Positions 7,966 to 15,766 of a stretch of DNA of 37,610 nt are shown piece by piece. The translations under genes and the position numbers were made by a program. Location: assembly GCA_003170415.1 (NCBI GenBank), contig PMZJ01000021.1, positions 1 to 37,610 on the forward strand. The letters are read 5' to 3'. Every line of letters begins with the position of its first letter. The stretch's first letter is position 1. Origin of the DNA: Phycisphaerales bacterium (GTDB taxonomy: Bacteria > Planctomycetota > Phycisphaerae > Sedimentisphaerales > Anaerobacaceae). Under the pieces are notes generated by a model that saw only the letters and a list, made by a program, of their open reading frames with translations, searched no databases and had not been told where the DNA came from.

Positions 7966-8642
7966 AAGAAAAACTAACAACAGAGCTTTTAGCTCAGATT
8001 GATAATGTAATTGGGATTTATGAATCGCTGAGAGCCCAGTCTCAATACGATGATCTATCTGATTTAAAAGACGAAGAACCAAATAAAGTTCTCACGATGT
8101 CCCGTTCAGCTATTGAGCGTATCGGCGGCAAAGGCTCTGTATATGTTCGTCAAGCCGAAGCAGCATTAAATAAGAACGGACATGATAATGCATACAATAT
8201 ACCTATATTAGCTGGGATACTCGAAGCTCTGAGAGCAGATTTAGAGGCCGGATATTTATCAAGCGTTAAAGAGTTAATTCATGGAGAAGTATTTGGTGAT
8301 TTGCTTGAAACCGCATCCTATCTTTTAGATGAGGGCTATAAAGACCCTGCCGCAGTTCTTGCTGGTTGTGTTCTCGAAGAACATTTAAGACAATTATGTA
8401 AAAAGAACAGCATAGAAACCGAAGCAAACACAAAATCTGGAATAAGACCTAAAAAAGCCGATCTAATGAATTCAGAACTTTCGAATGCAGAGGTTTACTC
8501 AAAACTTGAGCAAAAGAATATAACTGCCTGGTTGGATCTCAGAAATAAGGCAGCACATGGTAAATTCGATGAATATACTAAAGAGCAAGTGTCTATCGTG
8601 CTGTTTGGTATACGGGATTTTGTTAGCAGAGTGCCAGCATGA
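7962..8642 (+). CDS. HEPN-like protein coupled to the Pif1 helicase
   Basis: 226 residues, start codon overlapping the helicase stop (ATGA). The C-terminal half is alpha-helical and ends with the RNKAAH motif (Arg194 to His199) in the sequence LDLRNKAAHGKF. Arg-x4-His is the hallmark of HEPN domains, many of which are metal-independent RNases in toxins and defence systems. AGCVLEEHLRQLCKK (about 134-148) looks like the preceding HEPN/DUF4145 helix. The N-terminal half is helical and unassigned. No membrane segment or signal peptide. The low G+C matches the helicase. RNase activity is inference from the motif; some HEPN proteins are only nucleic-acid or nucleotide binders. Confidence 0.75.
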   Translation: MKEKLTTELLAQIDNVIGIYESLRAQSQYDDLSDLKDEEPNKVLTMSRSAIERIGGKGSVYVRQAEAALNKNGHDNAYNIPILAGILEALRADLEAGYLSSVKELIHGEVFGDLLETASYLLDEGYKDPAAVLAGCVLEEHLRQLCKKNSIETEANTKSGIRPKKADLMNSELSNAEVYSKLEQKNITAWLDLRNKAAHGKFDEYTKEQVSIVLFGIRDFVSRVPA

Positions 8643-8991
8643 CCAACAAAAACTCTAAAGAGTAGTGGAATAAAAACGGCCATTTTGTTTTTTGGGGAAA
8701 GCCCCGCAAGGCAGGAAATACCCAATCCGCTTACGGCGGATAAGGAAAGTTAGTGAAACACTGTTCAATCAGAACCAAATTTCCCGCATAAAAAAACGTA
8801 GTTATGGGTACATTCAAAACTGCTGCAACCCCATTATTATTAAGCAGTTATCAATAAATGCTTGTTTTGAGAGGGGGGCTTTTTGAGCGGTTTTTTGTGC
8901 ATTTTTGTGGCTTAAAAAGCACTCTTTTTCTGTGGTCATTTTAGCCATAACCTCTTTTCTTATAACGGCTTAAATTCTGGACACGAACGGT

Positions 8992-9030
8992 CGTATAAAA
9001 CGCTTGTATAAAACGTTTGTATGATACATT
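8992..9030. repeat. Three-copy 13-bp tandem repeat
   Basis: Units at 8992-9004 (cgtataaaacgct), 9005-9017 (tgtataaaacgtt) and 9018-9030 (tgtatgatacatt). The third contains the perfect 11-bp palindrome TGTATGATACA (9018-9028). Iterated spacing suggests binding sites for a protein, as in operators or iterons. Confidence 0.8.
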
Positions 9031-9132
9031 TGTTCGCCGATATCGCGCAAGTGTTTTTTGGCCAAATCCAAAATTCTTAAAATTTTTTTTACTCCTTATC
9101 CCACAACGACTTAAGTGCATTTCGAGGCATCC

Positions 9133-9198
9133 CGAAAATCGGAATTTTCGTCAAAAGCGCGCAAGTTCGCGCCATATATAGAGGAAGCGTTTTCCTCT
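9133..9198. other. Cluster of three perfect hairpins
   Basis: CGAAAAT/ATTTTCG (9133-9150), GCGCG/CGCGC (9157-9172) and AGAGGAA/TTCCTCT (9180-9198), with loops of 4-6 bases and spacers of 6-7 bases. It may be a structured RNA, a leader of the HNH-AP2 gene, or a protein-binding DNA element. Confidence 0.55.
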
Positions 9199-9308
9199 GT
9201 AGTGGTTAGTTTTTAGTGTTTACTTCATAGTAACATGGGCCCCCGATTGCGGTTCCTACGGAGCTTGAGTCGAGGGCAGGCGGGGTAAATTAGGAAGGCG
9301 GATGAGGA

Positions 9309-9896
9309 ATGGGAATGAAGATTAATTTAACAATTGGGATACCGATTTGGCTGGATATGTTTTTTGCGTGGCCGGTGATGGTTTATCGGTTGTGGAAGTA
9401 TGGTTATACATATCGGCGGATTTATTTAGATGAAGGTCAATGGACGATAGTTGACCCGCAGGATTACTATATTTTTGGCAGTTTCAAATGGTGCGTCATG
9501 GGAAGGAAAGGGAGATTCTATGCCGTCAGAGGGGCCAGAATCAGCTCCGGGGAAATAAAAATGGTGCGATTGCACAGGGCAATTATGAAGGCACCGGAGG
9601 ACAAGTTAGTTGACCACGCCGATGGAAATACCTTAGATAATCGCAGGGCCAACCTACGACTGGCAACATACTCGCAGAACGCCTGTAACAGCCGGAGAAA
9701 CAAAACAAAGACATCGTCACGGTTCAAAGGGGTTTCTTTCAGTAAGCGCGACAACCGATGGATCGTCCGAATCCATTATGAGGGGAAAGGAAAATGGATA
9801 GGCAGATTTAAGACAGAGATTGAGGCCGCGAAGGCATACGATGAAGCGGCCAGGAAATGCCACGGGGAGTATGCCTGTTTGAATTTCAGGGAATGA
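9309..9896 (+). CDS. Free-standing HNH-AP2 homing-type endonuclease
   Basis: 195 residues. The middle part (about 85-125) carries the HNH_3-type nuclease core VRLHRAIM followed by VDHADGNTLDNRRANLR and ATYSQNACNSR, with His and Asn residues of the beta-beta-metal fold. The C-terminus (about 136-193) is an AP2 DNA-binding domain, from SRFKGVSFSKRDNRW through WIGRFKTEIEAAKAYDEAA to LNF. Such HNH-AP2 proteins are homing endonucleases, often mobile on their own. The N-terminal 35 residues are hydrophobic (IPIWLDMFFAWPVM) and unlike the rest, perhaps a captured upstream fragment. Starts at 9309 or 9315 are equally possible behind AGGAAGG and GAGGA. No intron or interrupted host gene is obvious around it. 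Confidence 0.85.
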   Translation: MGMKINLTIGIPIWLDMFFAWPVMVYRLWKYGYTYRRIYLDEGQWTIVDPQDYYIFGSFKWCVMGRKGRFYAVRGARISSGEIKMVRLHRAIMKAPEDKLVDHADGNTLDNRRANLRLATYSQNACNSRRNKTKTSSRFKGVSFSKRDNRWIVRIHYEGKGKWIGRFKTEIEAAKAYDEAARKCHGEYACLNFRE

Positions 9897-10060
9897 TGCT
9901 CTCCTCCCTGCCTAAAGCATACCGGGGCAGGCAAAACCGCTTGATTTAGGGGGGTAAAAAGATTAGCGTATAAGAGATGGTTTTGAGTGTTGTGGCTTGG
10001 CCATCCCTTACGGGAAGTGTTTAGTTTTAAGTTTAGGAATGGAAATTAACGGAGATACAA

Positions 10061-10966
10061 ATGTCGGACGCAGCGGCAGCGTTGAGGGAATTCAAGGTTA
10101 CGAAGAAGTTTTTCGTGGGGATTGATTCGGACGGGTGCGTGTTCGATACAATGGGGATAAAGCAGCGGGAGTGTTTCTGCCCGTGGACGGTGGCGTGTTT
10201 CGGATTACAGCCGGTGGCGGAGGCGGCGAGAGAATGCAGGGTTTTTGCGGATTTGTTCAGCAAGACAAGAGGGGCTAACAGGCACAAAACGCTCAAGAGG
10301 ATTTTGTCGGAATTGCTGCCGAATCATCCACAAGTAAAGCAAAGGGGGTTTAAGATTCCGCAGCCGACGCATTATTTCGAGTGGGTCGATGACCCGAAGA
10401 GCGTATTGAGCAACGACGGGTTAAAGAAGGCGGCTGAGGCGGCAAAAGACCCGGCGGTGAAAAAAGAATTAGAGCAAGCACTGGACTGGAGCAGGAAGGT
10501 GAACCAGGCGGTAACGGATATCGTAAAAGGAATACCACCCTTCCCGTTTGTGCAGGAGTGCCTGGAAAAGATTCAGCCAAAGGCGGATGTTATAGTGGTA
10601 TCTGCGACGCCCGGCGAGGCATTAGTGCGGGAATGGCAGGAGCATGATATCGCCAAATACGTAGAAGTAATAGCGGGCCAGGAAATGGGAACAAAGGCCC
10701 AGCATCTTGAATTCGCGACCAAAGGTCGATACGATAAGGACCATGTCTTAATGGTTGGCGATGCTCCGGGCGATTTGCAGGCGGCAAGGGCCGCGAGGGC
10801 GTTGTTTTACCCGATAGTGCCTGGCAAAGAGACAGAGTCGTGGAAGCGATTTTATAATGAGGCGTTTGACAGATTTCTCAAGAATCGATTCGCCGGCGAA
10901 TACGAGCAGAAGCTGATTACGGAATTCGAGAATTCTCTGCCGGGCAAACCACCGTGGGAAAGGTGA
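10061..10966 (+). CDS. HAD-superfamily hydrolase (probable sugar-phosphate phosphatase)
   Basis: 301 residues with all HAD motifs. Motif I is GIDSDGCVFDT (Asp22 nucleophile, Asp24 acid/base), motif II is VVSATPGEA (Ser181/Thr183), a lysine in the ATKGRYDKDH stretch could be motif III, and motif IV is VGDAPGDLQAA (Asp234, Asp238). A long helical cap lies between about residues 40 and 165. It probably dephosphorylates a small phosphorylated metabolite in the cytoplasm. It is followed after 47 bases by the LarA-family gene, so it likely belongs to the same pathway. The exact substrate cannot be read. Ribosome site GGAGA precedes the ATG. No close named family recognised. Confidence 0.82.
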   Translation: MSDAAAALREFKVTKKFFVGIDSDGCVFDTMGIKQRECFCPWTVACFGLQPVAEAARECRVFADLFSKTRGANRHKTLKRILSELLPNHPQVKQRGFKIPQPTHYFEWVDDPKSVLSNDGLKKAAEAAKDPAVKKELEQALDWSRKVNQAVTDIVKGIPPFPFVQECLEKIQPKADVIVVSATPGEALVREWQEHDIAKYVEVIAGQEMGTKAQHLEFATKGRYDKDHVLMVGDAPGDLQAARAARALFYPIVPGKETESWKRFYNEAFDRFLKNRFAGEYEQKLITEFENSLPGKPPWER

Positions 10967-10968
10967 TT

Positions 10969-11020
10969 AACAGAAGACAGAAAACAGAATAGTGGATTCC
11001 CGCTTCCGCGGGAATGACAA
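10969..11020 (+). repeat. Repeat-built spacer: purine repeat plus REP-like palindrome, copy 2
   Basis: Bases 10969-10990 are 'acagaagacagaaaacag' type, the same wording as the uxuB insert. Bases 10996-11015 form the perfect palindrome ATTCCCGC-TTCC-GCGGGAAT with flanks TGG and GACAA as at 2661-2688. The first possible ATG of the next gene (11014) lies inside the right arm. Confidence 0.75.
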
Positions 11021-11022
11021 AG

Positions 11023-12297
11023 ATGGTGATTGAACGACAATATGCGGATGGCGTCATAAGCAAAGAGCAGATGCAGGAGGCGGTGGCGGAGTATTTCGGC
11101 AAGAGGGATTACTCCGGCAAAAGCATTCTTGTTATTGTCCCGGATAATACACGTTCCGGGCCGGTGGGCGTGGTATTCAAGGCCATCTTCGATTGTATCG
11201 GCAACAAGACCAAACAATTAGATGTACTGGTCGCGCTGGGGACTCATCAGCCAATAAGCGAAGAGCAGATTTGTGCCCGGCTGACAATGACGCAGGAGGA
11301 GCGAAACGGCAAATACAAAGCGGTGAAGTTTTTTAATCACCAGTGGGACAACCCGGAGATGTTCAAGTTCGCAGGCCAGATTCACGCCGACAAAATTGAA
11401 CGGCTGACCCATGGGCTTTTCCGCGAAGAGGTTGAGGTCATGGTTAATAAACTGGTTTTTGATTACGATGAGTTTTTTATCATCGGGCCGGTATTCCCGC
11501 ATGAGGTTGTGGGATTTTCGGGCGGACACAAATATATCTTCCCGGGCGTTGCGGGGCCTCAAATCATAAACTTTTTCCACTGGCTTGGCGCCGTGATAAC
11601 CAACCCTGCGATAAACGGCACCAAGTGGACAGCGACTCGCGAGGTTGTCGAGAACGCGGCATCCTACATAAAAACGCCGCACACGCTGTTTGCGATCGTG
11701 TCGAATAAAGAAGAGTTCAAAGGCATATTCATCGGCGACTCCATTGAGGCGTGGGAAAGGGCGGCGGACTTGTCCGCGAAGGTTCATATTGTTTATAAGG
11801 ACAAGCCCTACAAAACGGTGCTGGGAATAGCGCCGAAGATGTACGACGAGATATGGACGGCGGGCAAGGTGATGTATAAGCTGGAGCCGGTGATTGCGGA
11901 CGGGGGAACGCTGATTATTTATGCACCGCATATCAAAGATGTTTCGGTAACGCACGGCAAAACAATCGAGCAGGTCGGCTATCATACGCGGGATTATTTC
12001 CTCAAGCAGTGGGACAAATTCAAGGATTATCCGTTAGGGGCAATAGCTCACTGCACGCACGTTAAAGGAATCGGCACATATAACAACGGCGTGGAAAAGC
12101 CGAGAATAAACGTCGTGCTGGCAACGGGGATAAGCAGAGAGCGATGCAAGAAGATAAACCTCGGCTATATGGACCCGGAACAAATCGACATAGCAAATTA
12201 CGAGGGCAAGGAAGACAAAGGGATTTTGGTTGTTCACGACGCGGGCGAAACGTTGTATAGATTGGCGGACGGTTCTATACCAAGAATAAGAGAATAG
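11023..12297 (+). CDS. LarA-family nickel-pincer racemase/epimerase
   Basis: Lactate-racemase (LarA, DUF2088) homologue of about 424 residues. These enzymes use a nickel-pincer nucleotide to invert an alpha-hydroxy acid by hydride transfer. Key residues are present: His75 in ALGTHQP, His160 and Lys170 in FPHEVVGFSGGHK (Lys is the covalent cofactor attachment), and His186 in FFHWLG. The 10- and 16-residue spacings equal those of L. plantarum LarA (174, 184, 200). PDNTRSGP near the N-terminus is the usual first motif. Context before gnd and in a uronate cluster argues for a sugar acid such as mannonate/gluconate rather than lactate. Start 11014 lies in a repeat, so 11023 is preferred. No LarB/C/E cofactor genes are in the window. 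Confidence 0.88.
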   Translation: MVIERQYADGVISKEQMQEAVAEYFGKRDYSGKSILVIVPDNTRSGPVGVVFKAIFDCIGNKTKQLDVLVALGTHQPISEEQICARLTMTQEERNGKYKAVKFFNHQWDNPEMFKFAGQIHADKIERLTHGLFREEVEVMVNKLVFDYDEFFIIGPVFPHEVVGFSGGHKYIFPGVAGPQIINFFHWLGAVITNPAINGTKWTATREVVENAASYIKTPHTLFAIVSNKEEFKGIFIGDSIEAWERAADLSAKVHIVYKDKPYKTVLGIAPKMYDEIWTAGKVMYKLEPVIADGGTLIIYAPHIKDVSVTHGKTIEQVGYHTRDYFLKQWDKFKDYPLGAIAHCTHVKGIGTYNNGVEKPRINVVLATGISRERCKKINLGYMDPEQIDIANYEGKEDKGILVVHDAGETLYRLADGSIPRIRE

Positions 12298-12298
12298 T

Positions 12299-12326
12299 AA
12301 CCCCCCCAATAAATTGGGGGGCTAAA
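12299..12326 (+). repeat. REP-like hairpin between larA-like gene and gnd
   Basis: CCCCCCAA (12302-12309), loop TAAA, TTGGGGGG (12314-12321), bounded by 'taac' and 'gctaaat'. Loop and foot match the two hairpins flanking the transposase at 28889-29368. It has no T-run, so it more likely stabilises the message end or is a mobile REP than a terminator. Confidence 0.7.
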
Positions 12327-12351
12327 TTAAAATTGGGAAGGAAATCATAAT

Positions 12352-13803
12352 ATGACACAGGCGGATATCGGATTGGTCGGGCTTGCAGTGATGGGCGAAA
12401 ACCTGATTTTGAATATGGAGAGCAAAGGATTCACCGTCGCGTGTTTCAACAGGACGGTTTCAAAGGTGGATGATTTTGTAAACGGGCGGGCAAAAGGCAA
12501 GAAGATAATCGGCTGTCGCTCAATCGGAGAACTGACGGCGACCCTGAAAAAGCCGAGGAAGGTAATGCTGATGGTCAAGGCGGGACAGGCGGTGGATGAT
12601 TTTATCGAGCAACTGCTCCCCTCTCTTGAGAACGGGGACATAATTATCGACGGGGGCAATTCGCATTTTCCGGATACGATTCGCAGGACCAAATACGTCG
12701 AGAGCAAGGGCAAACTGTATATCGGCACGGGCGTTTCCGGCGGCGAGGAGGGCGCATTGCGCGGGCCGTCGATTATGCCGGGCGGGTCGCCGGCGGCCTG
12801 GGCGAGCGTTAAGCCGATATTTCAGGCGATATGCGCAAAAACGGACAATGGGGAACCCTGCTGCGAATGGGTCGGCGAAAACGGCGCGGGGCATTTTGTT
12901 AAAATGGTGCATAACGGCATCGAATACGGCGATATGCAGTTGATTTGCGAGACGTATCATTTGATGCGGGAAGGATTGGGTTTGAGCAACCCGGAAATGC
13001 ACAAGGTTTTAGCCGAATGGAACAAAGGTGAGCTGAACTCATACCTGATTGAGATTACGCGTGACATCCTCGCTTACAAGGACGAACAGGGAAACGAGGT
13101 CATCGATTTGATACTGGATACGGCAGGGCAAAAAGGCACGGGCAAATGGACAGTTGTAGCCGCGCTGGATTCAGGTCAGCCCTTGACGCTGATAGGCGAG
13201 GCGGTTTTCGGACGGTGCCTGTCGGCTTTGAAGGACGAACGAGTAAAAGCATCGCAGGTATTGAAAGGCCCGAAGGCGCAGTTCAAAGGGGACAAGGCAA
13301 GGTTCATCGATGATTTGCGAAAGGCGCTGTATGCGTCGAAGATAATAAGCTACGCGCAGGGTTATCAGCTTATGCGAGCCGCGGCGAAGGAATACGGCTG
13401 GAACCTGAACTACGGCGGCGTCGCCCTGATGTGGCGAGGCGGGTGCATTATCCGCTCGGTATTCCTGGGCGAGATTAAAAAAGCATTCGACAAAAACCCG
13501 AACCTCGAAAACCTTTTACTCGACCCGTTCTTCAAACGGGCAATGGCAAAGGCACAGGCATCCTGGCGAAGGGTAGTAACGACGGCAGTAAAACTCGGTA
13601 TCCCAATTCCGGCGATTAGCGCGGCGATGGCGTTTTACGACGGCTATCGTCACGACCGGCTGCCCGCGAACCTGTTGCAGGCACAGCGGGATTATTTCGG
13701 CGCGCATACTTACGAGCGGGTCGATAAACCAAGAGGACAATTTTTTCACACCAACTGGACAGGCCGGGGCGGCGATACAAGTTCATCCGCATATACTGCG
13801 TGA
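12352..13803 (+). CDS. gnd: 6-phosphogluconate dehydrogenase, decarboxylating
   Basis: Oxidises 6-phosphogluconate to ribulose-5-phosphate and CO2 in the oxidative pentose-phosphate pathway. The 483 residues fit the long, dimeric NADP-dependent form. GLAVMGENL (10-18) and NRT (33-35) bind NADP. GVSGGEEGALRGPSIMPGG (127-145), catalytic Lys184 and Asn188 in HFVKMVHNGIEYGDM, and DTAGQKGTGKW follow in order. The C-terminal tail HTNWTGRGGDTSSSAY reaches the partner active site. Start follows GGAAGGAA. Its place directly after the LarA-like gene, in a uronate cluster, suggests it handles 6-phosphogluconate made from uronates via gluconate (inference). Confidence 0.96.
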   Translation: MTQADIGLVGLAVMGENLILNMESKGFTVACFNRTVSKVDDFVNGRAKGKKIIGCRSIGELTATLKKPRKVMLMVKAGQAVDDFIEQLLPSLENGDIIIDGGNSHFPDTIRRTKYVESKGKLYIGTGVSGGEEGALRGPSIMPGGSPAAWASVKPIFQAICAKTDNGEPCCEWVGENGAGHFVKMVHNGIEYGDMQLICETYHLMREGLGLSNPEMHKVLAEWNKGELNSYLIEITRDILAYKDEQGNEVIDLILDTAGQKGTGKWTVVAALDSGQPLTLIGEAVFGRCLSALKDERVKASQVLKGPKAQFKGDKARFIDDLRKALYASKIISYAQGYQLMRAAAKEYGWNLNYGGVALMWRGGCIIRSVFLGEIKKAFDKNPNLENLLLDPFFKRAMAKAQASWRRVVTTAVKLGIPIPAISAAMAFYDGYRHDRLPANLLQAQRDYFGAHTYERVDKPRGQFFHTNWTGRGGDTSSSAYTA

Positions 13804-13824
13804 GATGGCAAATCAGCCGGCAAG

Positions 13825-13853
13825 TTGACTTAAATAGAATTGTCGTGTATATT
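13825..13853 (+). promoter_or_regulatory. Sigma70-type promoter of the uxaC unit
   Basis: TTGACT (13825-13830), 17-base spacer, TATATT (13848-13853). Transcription would begin near 13860, about 45 nt before the small membrane-protein gene, separating uxaC from gnd as its own transcription unit. Confidence 0.65.
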
Positions 13854-13906
13854 CCGACAGGCAGATAAAATAAACCTGTTTTGAGGCCCCTTATATAGGA
13901 ACTCTT

Positions 13907-14152
13907 ATGGATTTGTTCTGGAAGATAATCATAGCGGGCTCGGTGCTTGTTGCTATCGGCTGGATTGCCTATGGGATATGGGAATGGCGGGAACGCAAGC
14001 TCGAAAAGGAACAGCCGAAAGTCAGATCTGAGCGATACCAGCAGGCGTCAAACTCGATGGCTGACTACGCCAAAAAACTGGCTGAATTCAAAAAACCGAC
14101 ATATAAACGTGAAGACGCCCCGCCGACAGACACAAAACCGCCTCAGGAGTAA
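13907..14152 (+). CDS. Small single-span membrane protein preceding uxaC
   Basis: 81 residues with one N-terminal membrane helix (about 5-27, ending WEW), then a charged, probably cytoplasmic tail with Lys/Glu-rich helix and a Pro-rich end. The ribosome site AGGAA precedes the ATG. The uxaC start comes 6 bases after the stop, and the uxaC ribosome site (AGGAG) lies within the last codons, so the two genes are co-transcribed. I do not recognise a family. It resembles small accessory anchors but no partner can be named. Confidence 0.65.
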   Translation: MDLFWKIIIAGSVLVAIGWIAYGIWEWRERKLEKEQPKVRSERYQQASNSMADYAKKLAEFKKPTYKREDAPPTDTKPPQE

Positions 14153-14158
14153 ACGCCA

Positions 14159-15571
14159 ATGGCAGGAATGTTTTTAACCGAAGATTTTCTTCTGCAGGGC
14201 AAAATCGCTCGCCGGCTTTATCACGAATACGCCGAGCAAATGCCCATTTATGATTACCACTGTCATTTGCCCGCCGGACTCATTGCCGAAGACCACCTGT
14301 TCGAAAACATAACCAGGGTGTGGCTGGCAGGCGACCATTACAAGTGGCGGGCGATGAGAGCCAACGGCGTTGACGAACGATACATCACCGGCGACGCGAG
14401 CGATTACGAAAAGTTTGAAAAATGGGCACAGACGGTTCCCTGCACCCTGCGAAACCCGCTTTATCACTGGACCCATCTGGAGTTGAAACGATATTTCGGC
14501 ATAAATGAACTACTCAACGAAGACAACGCAAGGGACATTTATGACGCGTGCAGTGAAATGCTGCGGTCGGAGAACTTCAGTGTCCTTAAACTGCTCGGCA
14601 AAATGAACGTCGAGCTGGTATGCACAACCGAGGGGCCGCTGGATACCCTTGTGCATCACAGAAAAATCCGTGAAAATTCGCCCGTGTTAAAAGTTCACGC
14701 GGCTTTTAGGCCCGACAAATCGCTGGCGACCGAGGATTTGCCTGCCCTGAATGTATTTATAGATAAACTCGGCCAACTGTGCGGCGGCGAAATCCGCACT
14801 TTCGATTCATACATCGAAGCGATTCGCATCAGGCACAAGTATTTTCACGATGAGGGTTGTCGGCTGTCGGATTACGGGCTTGAGACAGCATGCGCGGAGC
14901 GGTACGGCGCCGATGAGATATCGAAAATTTTTGAGAAAATCAGGACAAACAAACCGCTTGAGGCCGGCGAATCGCTGAAGTTCAAATCGGCAATGATGTT
15001 TGAGCTGGCGAGTATGGACGCGGAATCCGGGTGGGTTATGCAGTTGCATCTCGGCGCACTGCGTAATGCCAACAGCAAAATGCTAAATAACCTCGGCCCC
15101 GATACCGGCTATGACTCAATCGGGGATTTTGATATAGCCCGGCCTTTGGCGACGTTTCTCGACAGATTGAACACCGCGGGCAAGCTGCCGAAAACGATTT
15201 TGTATAACCTCAACCCCAAAGACAACGCGGTTATGACAACTATGGCCGGCAACTTTCAGGACGGCTCCTGCCCGGGCAAAATACAATACGGCTCGGCGTG
15301 GTGGTTCTTAGACCAGAAGACCGGCATCGAAGAGCAACTCGGGATGCTTTCGAATATGGGGCTTTTGAGCCGGTTCGTCGGCATGACAACTGATTCGCGG
15401 AGTTTTCTGTCGTTTCCGCGCCACGAGTATTTCCGCAGGATACTTTGCAACATCATCGGCGGCGATATGGAACAGGGGTTGCTGCCCAACGATATGGAGT
15501 TGTTAGGCAAAATGGTCGAGGACATCTGCTTCAACAACGCCGAGAGATACTTCGCGATGTCGCTCGATTAG
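14159..15571 (+). CDS. uxaC: Uronate (glucuronate/galacturonate) isomerase UxaC
   Basis: First step of hexuronate catabolism: D-glucuronate to D-fructuronate and D-galacturonate to D-tagaturonate. Length 470 is typical. It belongs to the amidohydrolase fold, with DYHCHLP (32-38, metal-ligand His34 and His36), AGDHYKWRAMRANG, WTHLELKRYFG, and the C-terminal family signature FVGMTTDSRSF followed by PRHEYFRRILCN. Its products are the substrates of the UxaE and UxuB genes upstream, so the pathway from both uronates to mannonate is complete in this window. No uronate transporter or regulator is seen beside it. Expression is probably from the promoter at 13825. Confidence 0.96.
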   Translation: MAGMFLTEDFLLQGKIARRLYHEYAEQMPIYDYHCHLPAGLIAEDHLFENITRVWLAGDHYKWRAMRANGVDERYITGDASDYEKFEKWAQTVPCTLRNPLYHWTHLELKRYFGINELLNEDNARDIYDACSEMLRSENFSVLKLLGKMNVELVCTTEGPLDTLVHHRKIRENSPVLKVHAAFRPDKSLATEDLPALNVFIDKLGQLCGGEIRTFDSYIEAIRIRHKYFHDEGCRLSDYGLETACAERYGADEISKIFEKIRTNKPLEAGESLKFKSAMMFELASMDAESGWVMQLHLGALRNANSKMLNNLGPDTGYDSIGDFDIARPLATFLDRLNTAGKLPKTILYNLNPKDNAVMTTMAGNFQDGSCPGKIQYGSAWWFLDQKTGIEEQLGMLSNMGLLSRFVGMTTDSRSFLSFPRHEYFRRILCNIIGGDMEQGLLPNDMELLGKMVEDICFNNAERYFAMSLD

Positions 15572-15663
15572 CCCATCCGCATTTTTTTTGAAATTCTTTC
15601 TGTCGTAAACCCTATCCCTATAAGGACTTATGGACAGCATTTTATTTTCTACCTACTTTTATG

Positions 15664-15691
15664 TTTACAATTGCGATTAAATTACTATAGT
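15664..15691 (+). promoter_or_regulatory. Promoter of the three-gene exported-protein cluster
   Basis: TTTACA (15664-15669), 16-base spacer, TATAGT (15686-15691), in an AT-rich gap. It predicts a leader of about 70 nt. Confidence 0.5.
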
Positions 15692-15766
15692 CGATTTCAG
15701 TTATAGATTTTAGCAGAAAGATAGAATCTATGAAACACCCACATACCCAAACTGGAGGGCATTTCT

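Larger units (their letters stand above)
8643..9308. other. Non-coding AT-rich region with tandem repeats and hairpins
   Basis: 666 bases with no convincing gene. It holds a GGGG-AAAG-CCCC mini-hairpin (8696-8707), the 13-bp tandem repeat (8992-9030) and three perfect hairpins in a row (9133-9198), and ends with a purine-rich ribosome site for the HNH-AP2 gene. The only open frame (8692-8886) lacks a ribosome site and protein-like composition. I see no terminator with a T-run after the HEPN gene. Confidence 0.6.

Noticed and set aside
8692..8886. Open frame of 64 codons after the HEPN gene
   Set aside because: No ribosome site, odd basic composition, overlaps hairpin and AT-rich spacer; nothing protein-like.
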